DNA of 50,222 nucleotides, from assembly GCA_024403515.1 (NCBI GenBank), contig JAKSRS010000014.1, positions 1-50,222 of the forward strand. Reading direction: 5' to 3'. Shown in pieces: positions 19,515 through 28,291 of this stretch (within the stretch, counting starts at the first letter, position 1; every line of letters begins with the position of its first letter). The notes beneath the pieces are model-generated. The model did no database searches, was not told the DNA's origin, and saw only the letters and a list, made by a program, of their open reading frames with translations. Both the position numbers and the translations under genes were made by a program. This DNA comes from Lachnospiraceae bacterium. Its GTDB lineage: Bacteria; Bacillota; Clostridia; Lachnospirales; Lachnospiraceae.

Positions 19515-19781
19515 CTAAAAATGTTTATTGAAGGATACCTTTTCTTTACGTTCGGTATCTTTTTCATTCTTTTTAATAACGGCCATATAAAACTTGTATG
19601 CCGTCATAAAGCTGCTTCCAAATCCCATGATAAAACCGGGAATGAATATCCACCCACCGACATTAGTTTTACTTGTGATAAAAGCACATATCCCAAGGCA
19701 GATAAGAAGCGGCATCAGTACAGATAAACCAAGCTGTGAAAGAAGGGTAATCTGTTTTAAAATTTCTCTGTAATTCTTCAT
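19515..19781 (-). CDS. AtpZ/AtpI-family small membrane protein
   Basis: 88 residues with two membrane helices (about 17-35 and 42-65) and a positively charged C-terminus (KKNEKDTERKEK). The LGLSVLMPLLICLGICAF and GGWIFIPGFIMGFGSSFMTAYK segments match the AtpZ pattern, proteins encoded ahead of atpB that form a proposed Mg2+/Ca2+ pathway or assist rotor assembly. First gene of the atp operon. A possible promoter TTAACG, 17 bases, TATAAG lies in the 74-base gap after mfd. Confidence 0.78.
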   Translation of the reverse strand: MKNYREILKQITLLSQLGLSVLMPLLICLGICAFITSKTNVGGWIFIPGFIMGFGSSFMTAYKFYMAVIKKNEKDTERKEKVSFNKHF

Positions 19782-19855
19782 TAGATACCCCCATAATTCT
19801 AGTCAGACCATACCACTTATATATTAACAATTTTAGGACGTTAACACAATACAGT

Positions 19856-22800
19856 TTAAAACTTTTTTAGCAGTGAATACATATCGTCAATAATGTGACC
19901 TGTGTGCTCCAAAAGCGTTCTTTCGTCCAAAAGAACTTCTCCGGTAGGATAGTATTTATAAGTAAATACCGGATTTCCTTTTAGTGTAGGCTTAAGCTTG
20001 CCTCCGTAGAGGTTTAAAAGCGTTGGAATATTGTCAACATTTATATCGGCATTAGCAAGGAAGGTAAAGCGGATTTCTCCCTTAAGACCTCTTACCTCGG
20101 ATATTCCAATCTTTTTGGCCTTCATTCTCATTGTTGCAATTGAAAGAAGGTTCTCAACACTATCAGGAACCTTACCGTATCTGTCTTTAAGCTCGTCCTG
20201 CATATCAGCCTTTTCAGCTTCATTTTCAAGACTTGCAATCTTTTTATAGGTGTCAAGCTTCATAAGTTCGTTTGAAATGTAGTCCGAAGGAATAAAAGCA
20301 TCTACGTCAAGGTCGATTGTGCAGTCAACCTCCTGCTCTTCTACCTCAAGACCTTTTTGCTTTCTAACAGCTTTATTAAGCATCTTGCAGTAAAGATCAT
20401 ATCCTACTGTGGACATGTGACCGCTTTGGCTCATTCCAAGAACATTTCCGGCGCCTCTTATTTCCATATCTCTCATGGCAATCTTAAAGCCTGAGCCAAG
20501 ATCAGTGAAATCTCTGATGGTCTGAAGTCTCTTTTCGGCCACTTCCTTTAACATCTTGTCGCGACGATACATAAGAAAGGCATAAGCAGTTCTTTGCGAT
20601 CTTCCTACTCGTCCTCTTAACTGGTAAAGCTGTGAAAGCCCCATGTCCTCCGAGTCATGAATGATCATTGTATTTACATTAGGAATATCGATACCTGTTT
20701 CAATAATCGTTGTTGCAACCAAAACATCAATATCGCCTTTGATAAAGTCATACATTACTTCTTCAAGTTCCGATTCCTTCATCTGGCCGTGGGCATAGGC
20801 TACATTAGCCTCAGGAACAATGTTTTGAAGGTTCGAGGCTATATCTGCTATATTATTTACTCTGTTATAAACATAGTAAACCTGTCCTTTTCTTGAGAGT
20901 TCTCTTGTTATGGCTTCTCTTACCATCTCTTCATTGTATTCCATAACATAAGTCTGGATAGGAAGACGATCATTAGGTGCCTCTTCAAGAAGACTCATAT
21001 CCCTGATTCCCGAAAGACTCATATGAAGTGTTCTGGGGATAGGAGTCGCAGTCAGCGTAAGAACATCTACGTTTTCTTTTATGCTCTTGATTTTTTCCTT
21101 ATGGCTTACGCCAAATCTTTGTTCCTCATCAATTATTAAAAGGCCTAAATCCTTATACTGAATTTCTTTGGATAAAAGTCTGTGAGTACCTATAACGATA
21201 TCAACGCTTCCATCCTTTAAATCCTTAATAGTCTTAGCCTGGTTTGCCTTGCTGACAAATCTTGATAAAAGTTCAACCCTTACCGGAAAATCTTTCATTC
21301 TCTGGGTAAAGGTACTGTAATGCTGTTGGGCAAGAATTGTTGTAGGCACAAGAAATACTACCTGCTTGCTGTCCTGTACGGCCTTAAAAGCAGCTCTAAT
21401 TGCAACTTCCGTTTTACCAAATCCGACATCTCCGCAGATAAGTCTGTCCATAATCTTTCGGCTTTCCATATCTTTTTTGGTAGCTTCAATGGCATCAAGC
21501 TGGTCAGAAGTTTCTTCGTATGGAAACATTTCTTCAAACTCACGCTGCCATGGAGTATCAATCGAATACTGGTAACCACTTGAAAACTGTCTTTTGGCGT
21601 ATAAGTTCACAAGTTCAGTTGCCACTTCAGCAACTGCCGATTTTACCTTACTTGTTGTTTTGCTCCATTCAACACTTCCAAGTTTGTTGATTTTGGGCTT
21701 TCTTGCATCCGAAGAAGAGTATTTCATAATCACATCCGCAGATGTAGCAGGTATATACAAAGCACCACCATCTTTGTACTCTATCTTCATATAATCTTTT
21801 ATAACGCCTTCAGATTCGACCTTTTCGATACCACGGTAAATACCGATACCATGTCTTTCGTGAACCACATAATCGCCAAAATGAAGTTCGTTAAAGTCTA
21901 ATACCTTGCTTCCTTCATACTTCTTTTTAACTTTCTTTTTCTTCTTCTCACCGCCAAAAATATCGGTTTCCGACACAACTACAAGTTTGATGTCAGGATA
22001 TTCAAATCCTCTTGTAACTCTACCGTAGGAAGTCATTATTTCCCCGGGCGCAAGTTCTCTAAAGGTGTCTTCTGTGTAGAAAGCAATTACATCATTATCA
22101 TTTAGGTCAAAAGAAAGTCTTTTGGCTCTGGTTCTTGAGCCCGAAAGAATTATTATTCTGTATTTTTTCTTCTTATATGTATTTAAGTCCTTTATAAGGC
22201 CTGCAAAATCATTATTGTAGGAAGGAATGCTTTTAGCATTTACAGAAACCTTTAAATCAGGCTTCATAAGTGACATTCTTCCATCCATTGTGCTAAGAAG
22301 TAAAACCCTGTGCTCTTTAATCTTGCCAATGACTTCATCCTTGGTAAGAAGCACGTCACTTTGACCGGGAAGAATATAGCCTTTTTCAAGACGCATCTTC
22401 ATGCTTTCTTTAAACTCAAGTTCAACAGCATCGGCATGCTCCTTAATTCTTGCCGGCTCATCAAGTATAATCGCGCAATCTTCAAAGTAATCGCATAAAG
22501 AAGTTTTATCCTTGGCAAAATAATGTATATAGCTGTCTGCATTGAAGGTCCAGGGAAACTGCAGTATTTCCTCGGTCACACTTTCCATTAAAAGTTCAAG
22601 TCTGTGAGCTTCTTCGGGCATAGTCTTTTCTCTAAAGGATGTGATTAATTTTTTGGCATCCTTCTTCATAAGATCAAGTCCCGCAAGAAGATTATTCTCT
22701 GAAAGCGGAAGCTCGCTTGCCGGGAAAATTCGAATATTTTCAAGTCTATCGACCGAGCGCTGACTTTCTACATCAAAACTTCTTATGGAAGTAATCTCAT

Positions 22801-23386
22801 CACCCCAAAGCTCGATTCTATATGGATTTTCTTCAGTAAGGTCAAATACATCGACAATGCCGCCCCTTACTGCAAACTGTCCATTTGTCTCTACCTGATG
22901 TGTTTTTTCATAACCAAGCGAAAGAAGCTTTTTAGTTATTTCATTTTCAGATATGGTAGCACCCACAGAAACCGATAAGATGTTTTGTCTGATTGTTTCA
23001 ATGTCAGCTGTTACATTCATAAGACCGCCAAAGGTTGTTATGAATGTGCATGGAAGTCCCATAAGGGCTCGCTTTACACACATAAGACGGTCTTTTACAA
23101 GCTTGTTTCCGTGCACATCAGCCTGATAAAAGATGACATCCTTGGCAGGATACATGCGGACATTTTTATCGTACATTCTAAAGTCTTCGTAGATTTCACG
23201 AACACGGCTGTCACTGTAGGTGACTATTATTCTGTTTTTATAAGAATCACAAAGACCGAATGCGAAATTCCACTTCTGGGAATCAACACATCCGGTGACA
23301 TGAACTGACTGTTTTTCTTTTTTAAGAACCTTTTCGGCCTGAAGGAAAGCATCTAATTCCTTCAAGGGGGATAACATTGCTTTCAT
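19856..23386 (-). CDS. mfd: transcription-repair coupling factor
   Basis: DNA translocase that removes stalled RNA polymerase from lesions and recruits UvrA. About 1176 residues, full length. Domains in order: UvrB-like N-terminal module (about 1-340); the CarD-like RNA polymerase interaction domain (LHFGDYVVHERHGIGIYRGI); a RecG-like translocase with Walker A GDVGFGKTE, the DEEQRFG box and TATPIPRT; the motif VI region QLRGRVGRS; and the C-terminal TRCF domain that masks UvrA binding. Start is uncertain: ATG at 23386 lies one base after the pth stop, a TTG at 23404 would extend it by six residues within pth, and ATG at 23377 is also possible. None has an ideal ribosome binding site, so coupling to pth is likely. 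Confidence 0.97.
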   Translation of the reverse strand: MKAMLSPLKELDAFLQAEKVLKKEKQSVHVTGCVDSQKWNFAFGLCDSYKNRIIVTYSDSRVREIYEDFRMYDKNVRMYPAKDVIFYQADVHGNKLVKDRLMCVKRALMGLPCTFITTFGGLMNVTADIETIRQNILSVSVGATISENEITKKLLSLGYEKTHQVETNGQFAVRGGIVDVFDLTEENPYRIELWGDEITSIRSFDVESQRSVDRLENIRIFPASELPLSENNLLAGLDLMKKDAKKLITSFREKTMPEEAHRLELLMESVTEEILQFPWTFNADSYIHYFAKDKTSLCDYFEDCAIILDEPARIKEHADAVELEFKESMKMRLEKGYILPGQSDVLLTKDEVIGKIKEHRVLLLSTMDGRMSLMKPDLKVSVNAKSIPSYNNDFAGLIKDLNTYKKKKYRIIILSGSRTRAKRLSFDLNDNDVIAFYTEDTFRELAPGEIMTSYGRVTRGFEYPDIKLVVVSETDIFGGEKKKKKVKKKYEGSKVLDFNELHFGDYVVHERHGIGIYRGIEKVESEGVIKDYMKIEYKDGGALYIPATSADVIMKYSSSDARKPKINKLGSVEWSKTTSKVKSAVAEVATELVNLYAKRQFSSGYQYSIDTPWQREFEEMFPYEETSDQLDAIEATKKDMESRKIMDRLICGDVGFGKTEVAIRAAFKAVQDSKQVVFLVPTTILAQQHYSTFTQRMKDFPVRVELLSRFVSKANQAKTIKDLKDGSVDIVIGTHRLLSKEIQYKDLGLLIIDEEQRFGVSHKEKIKSIKENVDVLTLTATPIPRTLHMSLSGIRDMSLLEEAPNDRLPIQTYVMEYNEEMVREAITRELSRKGQVYYVYNRVNNIADIASNLQNIVPEANVAYAHGQMKESELEEVMYDFIKGDIDVLVATTIIETGIDIPNVNTMIIHDSEDMGLSQLYQLRGRVGRSQRTAYAFLMYRRDKMLKEVAEKRLQTIRDFTDLGSGFKIAMRDMEIRGAGNVLGMSQSGHMSTVGYDLYCKMLNKAVRKQKGLEVEEQEVDCTIDLDVDAFIPSDYISNELMKLDTYKKIASLENEAEKADMQDELKDRYGKVPDSVENLLSIATMRMKAKKIGISEVRGLKGEIRFTFLANADINVDNIPTLLNLYGGKLKPTLKGNPVFTYKYYPTGEVLLDERTLLEHTGHIIDDMYSLLKKF

Positions 23387-23387
23387 T

Positions 23388-23969
23388 TTATTTCTTTCTT
23401 TCAACCTTCCTGTTGAAACGATTCATTGCTTCATCTATCTCATCCTCAAGAAGTAACTTTAATGCCTTTTTAGCATTATCAATTCCCTCTTTAAGGTTTT
23501 CTTCATCTTCTTTTTTAAAGTGGCCCAGTACCCAGTCTGCCAGGTCCATTTTAGGAGGTTTCTCACCAATTCCTACTCTTATTCTTCTAAAGTCCTGGTG
23601 GCCTACATGGGCTATGATGCTCTTTATTCCATTGTGACCGCCGGCGCTTCCGTTCTTGCGAACTCGGATTCCTCCCACGTCTAAAGTGATATCGTCGTAA
23701 ATAATAATCAGTTCTACGGTTTCATCAACCTTATAAAAATCCAACAATTCACGTACACTTTCACCACTTAAATTCATAAAGGTCTGGGGTTTAGCTAATA
23801 CTACCTTATACCCGTTAATCGTTCCTTTGCCAATAAGTGCCTTATGCTTTTTGGTAGTTACATCGATTCCAAACTCATCTGCGAGCGAATCGATTGCCAT
23901 AAAGCCTGCATTATGTCTTGTATTTACGTATTCTTTTCCGGGATTTCCCAAACCTACTATAATAAACAT
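23388..23969 (-). CDS. pth: peptidyl-tRNA hydrolase
   Basis: Releases tRNA from peptidyl-tRNA that dropped off ribosomes. 193 residues from the ATG at 23969 (MFIIVGLGNPGKEYVNTRHN), the expected length and N-terminus. Catalytic and substrate residues are visible: Asn in GNPG, His in NTRHNAGF, the KPQTFMNLSG segment, DDITLDVG, and GSAGGHNGIKSI. A longer frame to 24011 reads through the terminator hairpin of glgD and has no family support. The ribosome binding site is weak (AGAGA). The downstream neighbour mfd starts one base after the stop, the common pth-mfd arrangement in Firmicutes. Confidence 0.96.
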   Translation of the reverse strand: MFIIVGLGNPGKEYVNTRHNAGFMAIDSLADEFGIDVTTKKHKALIGKGTINGYKVVLAKPQTFMNLSGESVRELLDFYKVDETVELIIIYDDITLDVGGIRVRKNGSAGGHNGIKSIIAHVGHQDFRRIRVGIGEKPPKMDLADWVLGHFKKEDEENLKEGIDNAKKALKLLLEDEIDEAMNRFNRKVERKK

Positions 23970-23983
23970 TTCTCTACACCATT

Positions 23984-24014
23984 TCATAAAAGAGGGATGT
24001 CCAAAAGACATCCC
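23984..24014 (-). terminator. terminator after glgD
   Basis: Stem GGGATGTC (23994-24001) with GACATCCC (24007-24014), loop of five, followed on the minus strand by TCTTTTATG. It lies 18 bases beyond the glgD stop. A T-run also flanks the hairpin on the plus side, so it may work both ways. Transcripts for pth then need readthrough or a promoter not seen here. Confidence 0.7.
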
Positions 24015-24032
24015 CTTTTAGTTTCTTTTAAT

Positions 24033-25151
24033 TTAAATAATATATCTGTCGTTCTTTTCAATTACTATCTTAATTTCATCCTCGCCAACAAATCTTGAGC
24101 CGGCCTGAATTGTACCATGGCTTTCAACAATACAGTTTTCAATGTATGTATTATCACCAATATATACGTCATTTAAGATAATTGAATTTTTGATTGTGCA
24201 GTTATTACCAATGTATGTCGCTCTAAAGATTACAGAATCTTCAACAGTACCGTTTACAATTGTACCACTGGCAACAAGACTGTTTTTAACATTGGCTCCC
24301 ACATTGAATTTAGCCGGAGGCAAATCATCAATCTTGGAATAAATATCAGGATACTGACGGAAGAAGTAATCTCTGATTTCGGGCTTCAAAAAGTCCATGT
24401 TTGCTTCGAAGTAGTCTTCTACGCTTGCTATGTTCTTCCAGTAGTCTTTAATCTTATATCCGTAGATTCTCTTGATATCTTTAAAGCGGATAAGTACGTC
24501 ACGTACAAAATCGTAACGATCCTCTGCTGCACACTTTTCAACAAGTTCAATAAGTGCTCTTCTTCTAACTACATAAATACCACATGAGATTGTAGATGAC
24601 TTGGCAACTAAAGGCTTTTCTTCAAACTCTTCAATACGGAAATCTTCATTCATACGAATTGTTCCATAACGGTCAAGTCTGTCGCCTGAAGGAGCATCTG
24701 TACAAACAACTGTGATATCTGCCTTCTTGTCGATATGATACTCAAGAAGTTTATTGTAGTCCATCTTATAAATACAGTCACCGGATGCAATAACTACATA
24801 AGGTTCATGGCTGCTTTTTAAGAATTCGATATTCTGGTAAAGAGTATCTGCTGTTCCTCTAAACCATGAATTGTTCTCAGCTGTCACGGTAGGAGTGAAA
24901 ACAAATAGTCCTCCCTGCTTACGTCCGAAGTCCCACCATTTAGAAGAACTAAGGTGCTCGCAAAGGCTACCTGCATTGTACTGTGTAAACACTCCGACTT
25001 TCTGAATATGTGAGTTAGACATATTGCTAAGAACAAAGTCGATACTTCTATACATTCCGGCAACAGGCATTGCTGCGATTGCTCTCTTGGAAGAAAGTTC
25101 TTTCATTCTATGGCTGTTACCACCCGCTAAAACTATTCCTATCGCTCTCAT
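24033..25151 (-). CDS. glgD: GlgD, regulatory ADP-glucose pyrophosphorylase-like subunit
   Basis: Partner of GlgC in Firmicutes glycogen synthesis; in studied species GlgD has little catalysis but activates GlgC. 372 residues: N-terminal nucleotidyltransferase domain ([19 protein letters not shown], about 6-24) and C-terminal left-handed beta-helix ([19 protein letters not shown]). Compared with GlgC next door, the metal-site region reads [11 protein letters not shown] instead of [11 protein letters not shown], and the GSRLG loop is GNSHRM, changes that fit reduced catalysis. Its ATG overlaps the glgC stop by 4 bases, implying coupled synthesis of the two subunits. Confidence 0.95.
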   Translation of the reverse strand: MRAIGIVLAGGNSHRMKELSSKRAIAAMPVAGMYRSIDFVLSNMSNSHIQKVGVFTQYNAGSLCEHLSSSKWWDFGRKQGGLFVFTPTVTAENNSWFRGTADTLYQNIEFLKSSHEPYVVIASGDCIYKMDYNKLLEYHIDKKADITVVCTDAPSGDRLDRYGTIRMNEDFRIEEFEEKPLVAKSSTISCGIYVVRRRALIELVEKCAAEDRYDFVRDVLIRFKDIKRIYGYKIKDYWKNIASVEDYFEANMDFLKPEIRDYFFRQYPDIYSKIDDLPPAKFNVGANVKNSLVASGTIVNGTVEDSVIFRATYIGNNCTIKNSIILNDVYIGDNTYIENCIVESHGTIQAGSRFVGEDEIKIVIEKNDRYII

Positions 25152-26422
25152 ACTTCGTCACCTGCCTTTATTATGCTTGCACCGCTTGGAAGCTTGCCAT
25201 CCGGATAATCCTCAGGCTTAGTAACACCAAGGATAACTGTGTTCTTTCCAATTTCAACATTTTCGGGAACAAAAGTTTTTTCACCAACAGTAACAAGAGC
25301 TGAATTGTAAATTCCGGGATTAACATCACTTGGAGCTTCTTCACCGATTCCAAGTCTGGCGCCCGATCCGATAACGCTGTTTTCAGCGACTATACCTTTA
25401 TAACATTCGACGTTATCTCCGAGAACGGTTCCATTCATAATGATGGAGTCACGTACTACGGTATCCTTTCCGATAGTAACGCCGCATCCGATAACTGAGT
25501 TGTAGACCTTTCCGTGAATTTCACAGCCTTCACCTACAATACTCTTTTCAATGACGCTGTCTCTTCCAAAGTACTGAGGAGGAATTTCCTCACTCTTTGT
25601 ATAAATCTTCCAATATTCTTCGTAGAGGTTGAATTCAGGAACAATATCAATAAGTTCCATATTGGCCTGCCAATATGACTCTAAAGTTCCTACATCTTTC
25701 CAGTATCCTGTAAACTCGTAAGCATATAAGGGAGCTCCCTTTCCATGGCAGTAAGGAATGACATGCTTACCAAAGTCAAGAGCAGGCTGCTCAGCCATAG
25801 CAATCAAGGCTTCCTTAAGAGTTTTCCAGTTGAAGATGTAAATACCCATCGATGCAAGATTGCTTCTGGGATGTTCAGGCTTTTCTTCAAACTCTGTTAT
25901 TCTCTTATCTTCATCTGTAATCATGATACCGAAACGCTTAGCTTCTTCAATCGGTACAGGCATTACAGCGATTGTGACCTCGGCATTATGTTCCTTGTGA
26001 TAATCAAGCATCACTTCATAATCCATCTTGTAAATATGGTCACCGGAAAGAATCAGAACATAGTCGGGATTATATGTTTCCATGTAATCAATGTTCTGAT
26101 AAATAGCGTTGGCAGTTCCTGTATACCATTCACTGTTATGGCTCTTCTCATAAGGAGGAAGAACTGTTACACCACCAATGTTTCTATCCAAATCCCACGG
26201 AATACCAATTCCGATATGTGTATTAAGTCTAAGGGGCTGGTACTGGGTTAAAACACCTACAGTATCAATACCTGAATTAATACAGTTGGAAAGTGGAAAG
26301 TCGATTATTCGATATTTTCCCCCAAAGGGTACTGCCGGTTTGGCCATCTTGGATGTCAAAACGCCAAGTCGACTACCCTGACCACCTGCCAAAAGCATGG
26401 CAATCATCTCTTTTTTAATCAT
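25148..26422 (-). CDS. glgC: glucose-1-phosphate adenylyltransferase
   Basis: Makes ADP-glucose from ATP and glucose 1-phosphate, the committed step of glycogen synthesis. 424 residues. Motifs: [20 protein letters not shown] (about 11-30), [11 protein letters not shown], the PWDLD segment, [21 protein letters not shown] with the metal-binding Asp, and FEEKP. The C-terminal beta-helix with repeats such as [16 protein letters not shown] carries allosteric sites. It overlaps glgD by 4 bases. The gene is divergent from murC across a 223-base gap that must hold its promoter. GAGGT lies upstream of the ATG. Confidence 0.97.
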   Translation of the reverse strand: MIKKEMIAMLLAGGQGSRLGVLTSKMAKPAVPFGGKYRIIDFPLSNCINSGIDTVGVLTQYQPLRLNTHIGIGIPWDLDRNIGGVTVLPPYEKSHNSEWYTGTANAIYQNIDYMETYNPDYVLILSGDHIYKMDYEVMLDYHKEHNAEVTIAVMPVPIEEAKRFGIMITDEDKRITEFEEKPEHPRSNLASMGIYIFNWKTLKEALIAMAEQPALDFGKHVIPYCHGKGAPLYAYEFTGYWKDVGTLESYWQANMELIDIVPEFNLYEEYWKIYTKSEEIPPQYFGRDSVIEKSIVGEGCEIHGKVYNSVIGCGVTIGKDTVVRDSIIMNGTVLGDNVECYKGIVAENSVIGSGARLGIGEEAPSDVNPGIYNSALVTVGEKTFVPENVEIGKNTVILGVTKPEDYPDGKLPSGASIIKAGDEV

Positions 26423-26600
26423 CCTGTTTACCTCACAACATAAATTTTTGGACGGAAATTACGCTTTCCGAATATCTCAAGAAATAAACAAATCCTCATT
26501 CAATTAGTTACTTAAAATTTTACCCTATTAAAGCACTTTTATCAACCACAATATCTGTGCAAATTTGCCTTTTTTATATATTAGTGGTATAAGTTTTTTG

Positions 26601-26606
26601 TATAAT
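26601..26606 (+). promoter_or_regulatory. possible -10 element for murC
   Basis: A consensus TATAAT lies 39 bases before the murC start in the glgC/murC divergent gap. No convincing -35 is seen at 16-18 bases, so the promoter call is weak. The remainder of the gap (26423-26600) is AT-rich and shows no other recognisable element. Confidence 0.35.
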
Positions 26607-26645
26607 AGTTATTACAAAAATGATTATCAAAGGACTTTAGATTTT

Positions 26646-28022
26646 ATGGAAATAAATTTCAACTCACCCTGCCATGTTTACTTCATTGGTATAGGTGGAA
26701 TAAGCATGAGTGGTCTTGCCAGCATCCTTCTTTCGAGAGGCTACAAGGTGTCAGGTTCTGACCGCACAAAAAGTGAATTAACCAAAGATCTCGAGGCATC
26801 AGGTGCCAAAATATACTACGGTCAGGAAGAATCGCACATAACTGAAGATGTTGACTTTATAGTCTATACCGCAGCCATCCGCGAGGGTAATCCGGAATAC
26901 GATTTTATGATGTCATCCGACATCCCCCATATGACAAGAGCCGAGTTTCTCGGCCAACTTATGAAGTTATACAATGTCCCCATCGCAGTAAGCGGTACTC
27001 ATGGCAAAACAACAACCACTTCTATGATAAGTGAGATCTTGCTTGGAAATGACTGCGATCCTACCCTTTCTAACGGAGGTATTATCCAGTCAATAGGCTC
27101 CAACATTCGCGTGGGGGGACCCGAGTATTTTCTTTTTGAAGCCTGTGAATACACAAACAGCTTTTTAAGCTTCTTTCCAAAGATTAGTGTCATATTAAAT
27201 ATTGAAGAAGACCATCTGGACTTTTTCAAAGATATAGACGACATAAGAAATTCATTCGCCAAGTTTGCAGCTTTACTTCCAAGTGACGGACTTTTGGTAA
27301 TCAACGGTGAAATTGAAGGAGTTGAAAGAATTCTTGGCGCCATTAACTGTCCTTATGTTACATACGGTTCTACCGATAAATACGATTACTACCCTTCTGA
27401 CATCACATACGATGAAATGGGACACCCTTCATTTATTTGCCACGTAAAGAAAACCGGAGAATCATTTAGCGTTAAGCTAGGCGTAACAGGAATGCACAAT
27501 GTTCTCAACTCGCTTGCATCAATTGCTGTTGCTTTTCATCTTGGTCTTGATATCCAAAAGACTACAAGTGCACTCACCGCATGCAGTGGTTCCAAAAGAA
27601 GGTTTGAAATCCGTGGTAGTTTTGACGGCGTAACCGTAGTTGATGACTATGCACACCATCCAACTGAAATCGAAGCGACATTAAAGGCAGCAAGAAACTA
27701 CCCCCATAATGATTTGTGGGTGGTTTTCCAGCCTCACACATACACCCGAACCAAAGCCTTTTTAAAAGATTTCGTTAAGGCTCTAGCACTTGCCGATCAT
27801 GTCGTAGTCGCCAAGACATATGAAGCAAGAGAAAAAGACATCTACGGAGTTAATTCTGTTACTCTTTATGATGAACTAAAGAAAATCGGTGTTGACTGTT
27901 ATTATTTTTCAACATTTGAAGAAATTGAAAAATTTTTACACAAAAATTGTGTCAACGGTGACCTGTTGATAACTATGGGTGCCGGAGATGTTGTAAACAT
28001 AGCAGATTCCTTAACTTCATAA
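26646..28022 (+). CDS. murC: UDP-N-acetylmuramate--L-alanine ligase
   Basis: Adds L-Ala to UDP-MurNAc, starting the peptidoglycan stem peptide; cytoplasmic. 458 residues from the ATG at 26646 (MEINFNSPCHVYFIGIGGIS). Domains: N-terminal UDP-binding Rossmann fold with GIGGISMSGLA (about 15-25), central ATPase with GTHGKTTTT (117-125) and EACEYTNSF, and C-terminal ligase domain with DDYAHHPTEI. An in-frame ATG at 26565 would add 27 residues lacking family support. AAAGGA lies about 11 bases before the chosen ATG. First gene of the plus-strand block and followed by the DnaA-box region. Confidence 0.97.
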   Translation: MEINFNSPCHVYFIGIGGISMSGLASILLSRGYKVSGSDRTKSELTKDLEASGAKIYYGQEESHITEDVDFIVYTAAIREGNPEYDFMMSSDIPHMTRAEFLGQLMKLYNVPIAVSGTHGKTTTTSMISEILLGNDCDPTLSNGGIIQSIGSNIRVGGPEYFLFEACEYTNSFLSFFPKISVILNIEEDHLDFFKDIDDIRNSFAKFAALLPSDGLLVINGEIEGVERILGAINCPYVTYGSTDKYDYYPSDITYDEMGHPSFICHVKKTGESFSVKLGVTGMHNVLNSLASIAVAFHLGLDIQKTTSALTACSGSKRRFEIRGSFDGVTVVDDYAHHPTEIEATLKAARNYPHNDLWVVFQPHTYTRTKAFLKDFVKALALADHVVVAKTYEAREKDIYGVNSVTLYDELKKIGVDCYYFSTFEEIEKFLHKNCVNGDLLITMGAGDVVNIADSLTS

Positions 28023-28025
28023 AAG

Positions 28026-28151
28026 TTATCCACATTATCCACATTTTTAAGCCCCCTCTTGACAGGACTTTTGATGTGGATATTTTTCGGAAGTTATCCC
28101 CCTTATAATGGGGTTTGAAAACACTTATCAACATTATCCACATTTTCCACA
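28026..28151 (+). promoter_or_regulatory. cluster of DnaA boxes, several directly abutting
   Basis: Perfect DnaA boxes TTATCCACA at 28026-28034, 28035-28043 and 28134-28142. One-mismatch boxes are TTATCAACA at 28125-28133, TTTTCCACA at 28143-28151 and, on the other strand, TGTGGATAT at 28075-28083. The first pair and the last three sit head to tail with no spacer, so two arrays of two and three 9-mers are separated by about 80 bases. The array lies between murC and dnaD-dnaI. DnaA regulation of the primosome genes or a DnaA-titration site is the simplest reading. It is unlikely to be oriC because dnaA/dnaN are absent and both flanks return to minus-strand genes. Confidence 0.82.
28059..28086 (+). 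promoter_or_regulatory. candidate promoter inside the DnaA-box region
   Basis: TTGACA at 28059-28064, 16-base spacer, TATTTT at 28081-28086. The reverse-strand DnaA box at 28075-28083 overlaps the spacer and -10, a layout suited to repression by DnaA. Transcription would begin near 28093, leaving a leader of about 200 bases before dnaD. Confidence 0.5.
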
Positions 28152-28209
28152 TTTTTATGTGGCTTTATAGACTTACTTTTCAGCTCTTATAATTTAGTCA
28201 TTATGCCCC

Positions 28210-28237
28210 TTGATTTTACTACTTGCTGTGTTAAAAT
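28210..28237 (+). promoter_or_regulatory. candidate proximal promoter of dnaD
   Basis: TTGATT at 28210-28215, 16-base spacer, TAAAAT at 28232-28237, about 55 bases before the dnaD start. A further TATAAT at 28188-28193 has no clear -35. Either this or the promoter at 28059 could drive dnaD-dnaI-prs. Confidence 0.45.
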
Positions 28238-28291
28238 CGACTTTGCTTAAGGGAAATGTTTCGACATTTTTCAGGGTAATTATCGAGGGAA

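Noticed and set aside
25745..26251. Open frame of 168 codons on the plus strand
   Set aside because: It lies wholly inside glgC, lacks a ribosome binding site and has no recognisable product.
28023..28291. Chromosomal replication origin
   Set aside because: DnaA boxes are present, but dnaA, dnaN and rpmH are not nearby, no clear AT-rich unwinding stretch was identified, and gene direction turns back to minus on the far side. I call it a regulatory or titration site instead.
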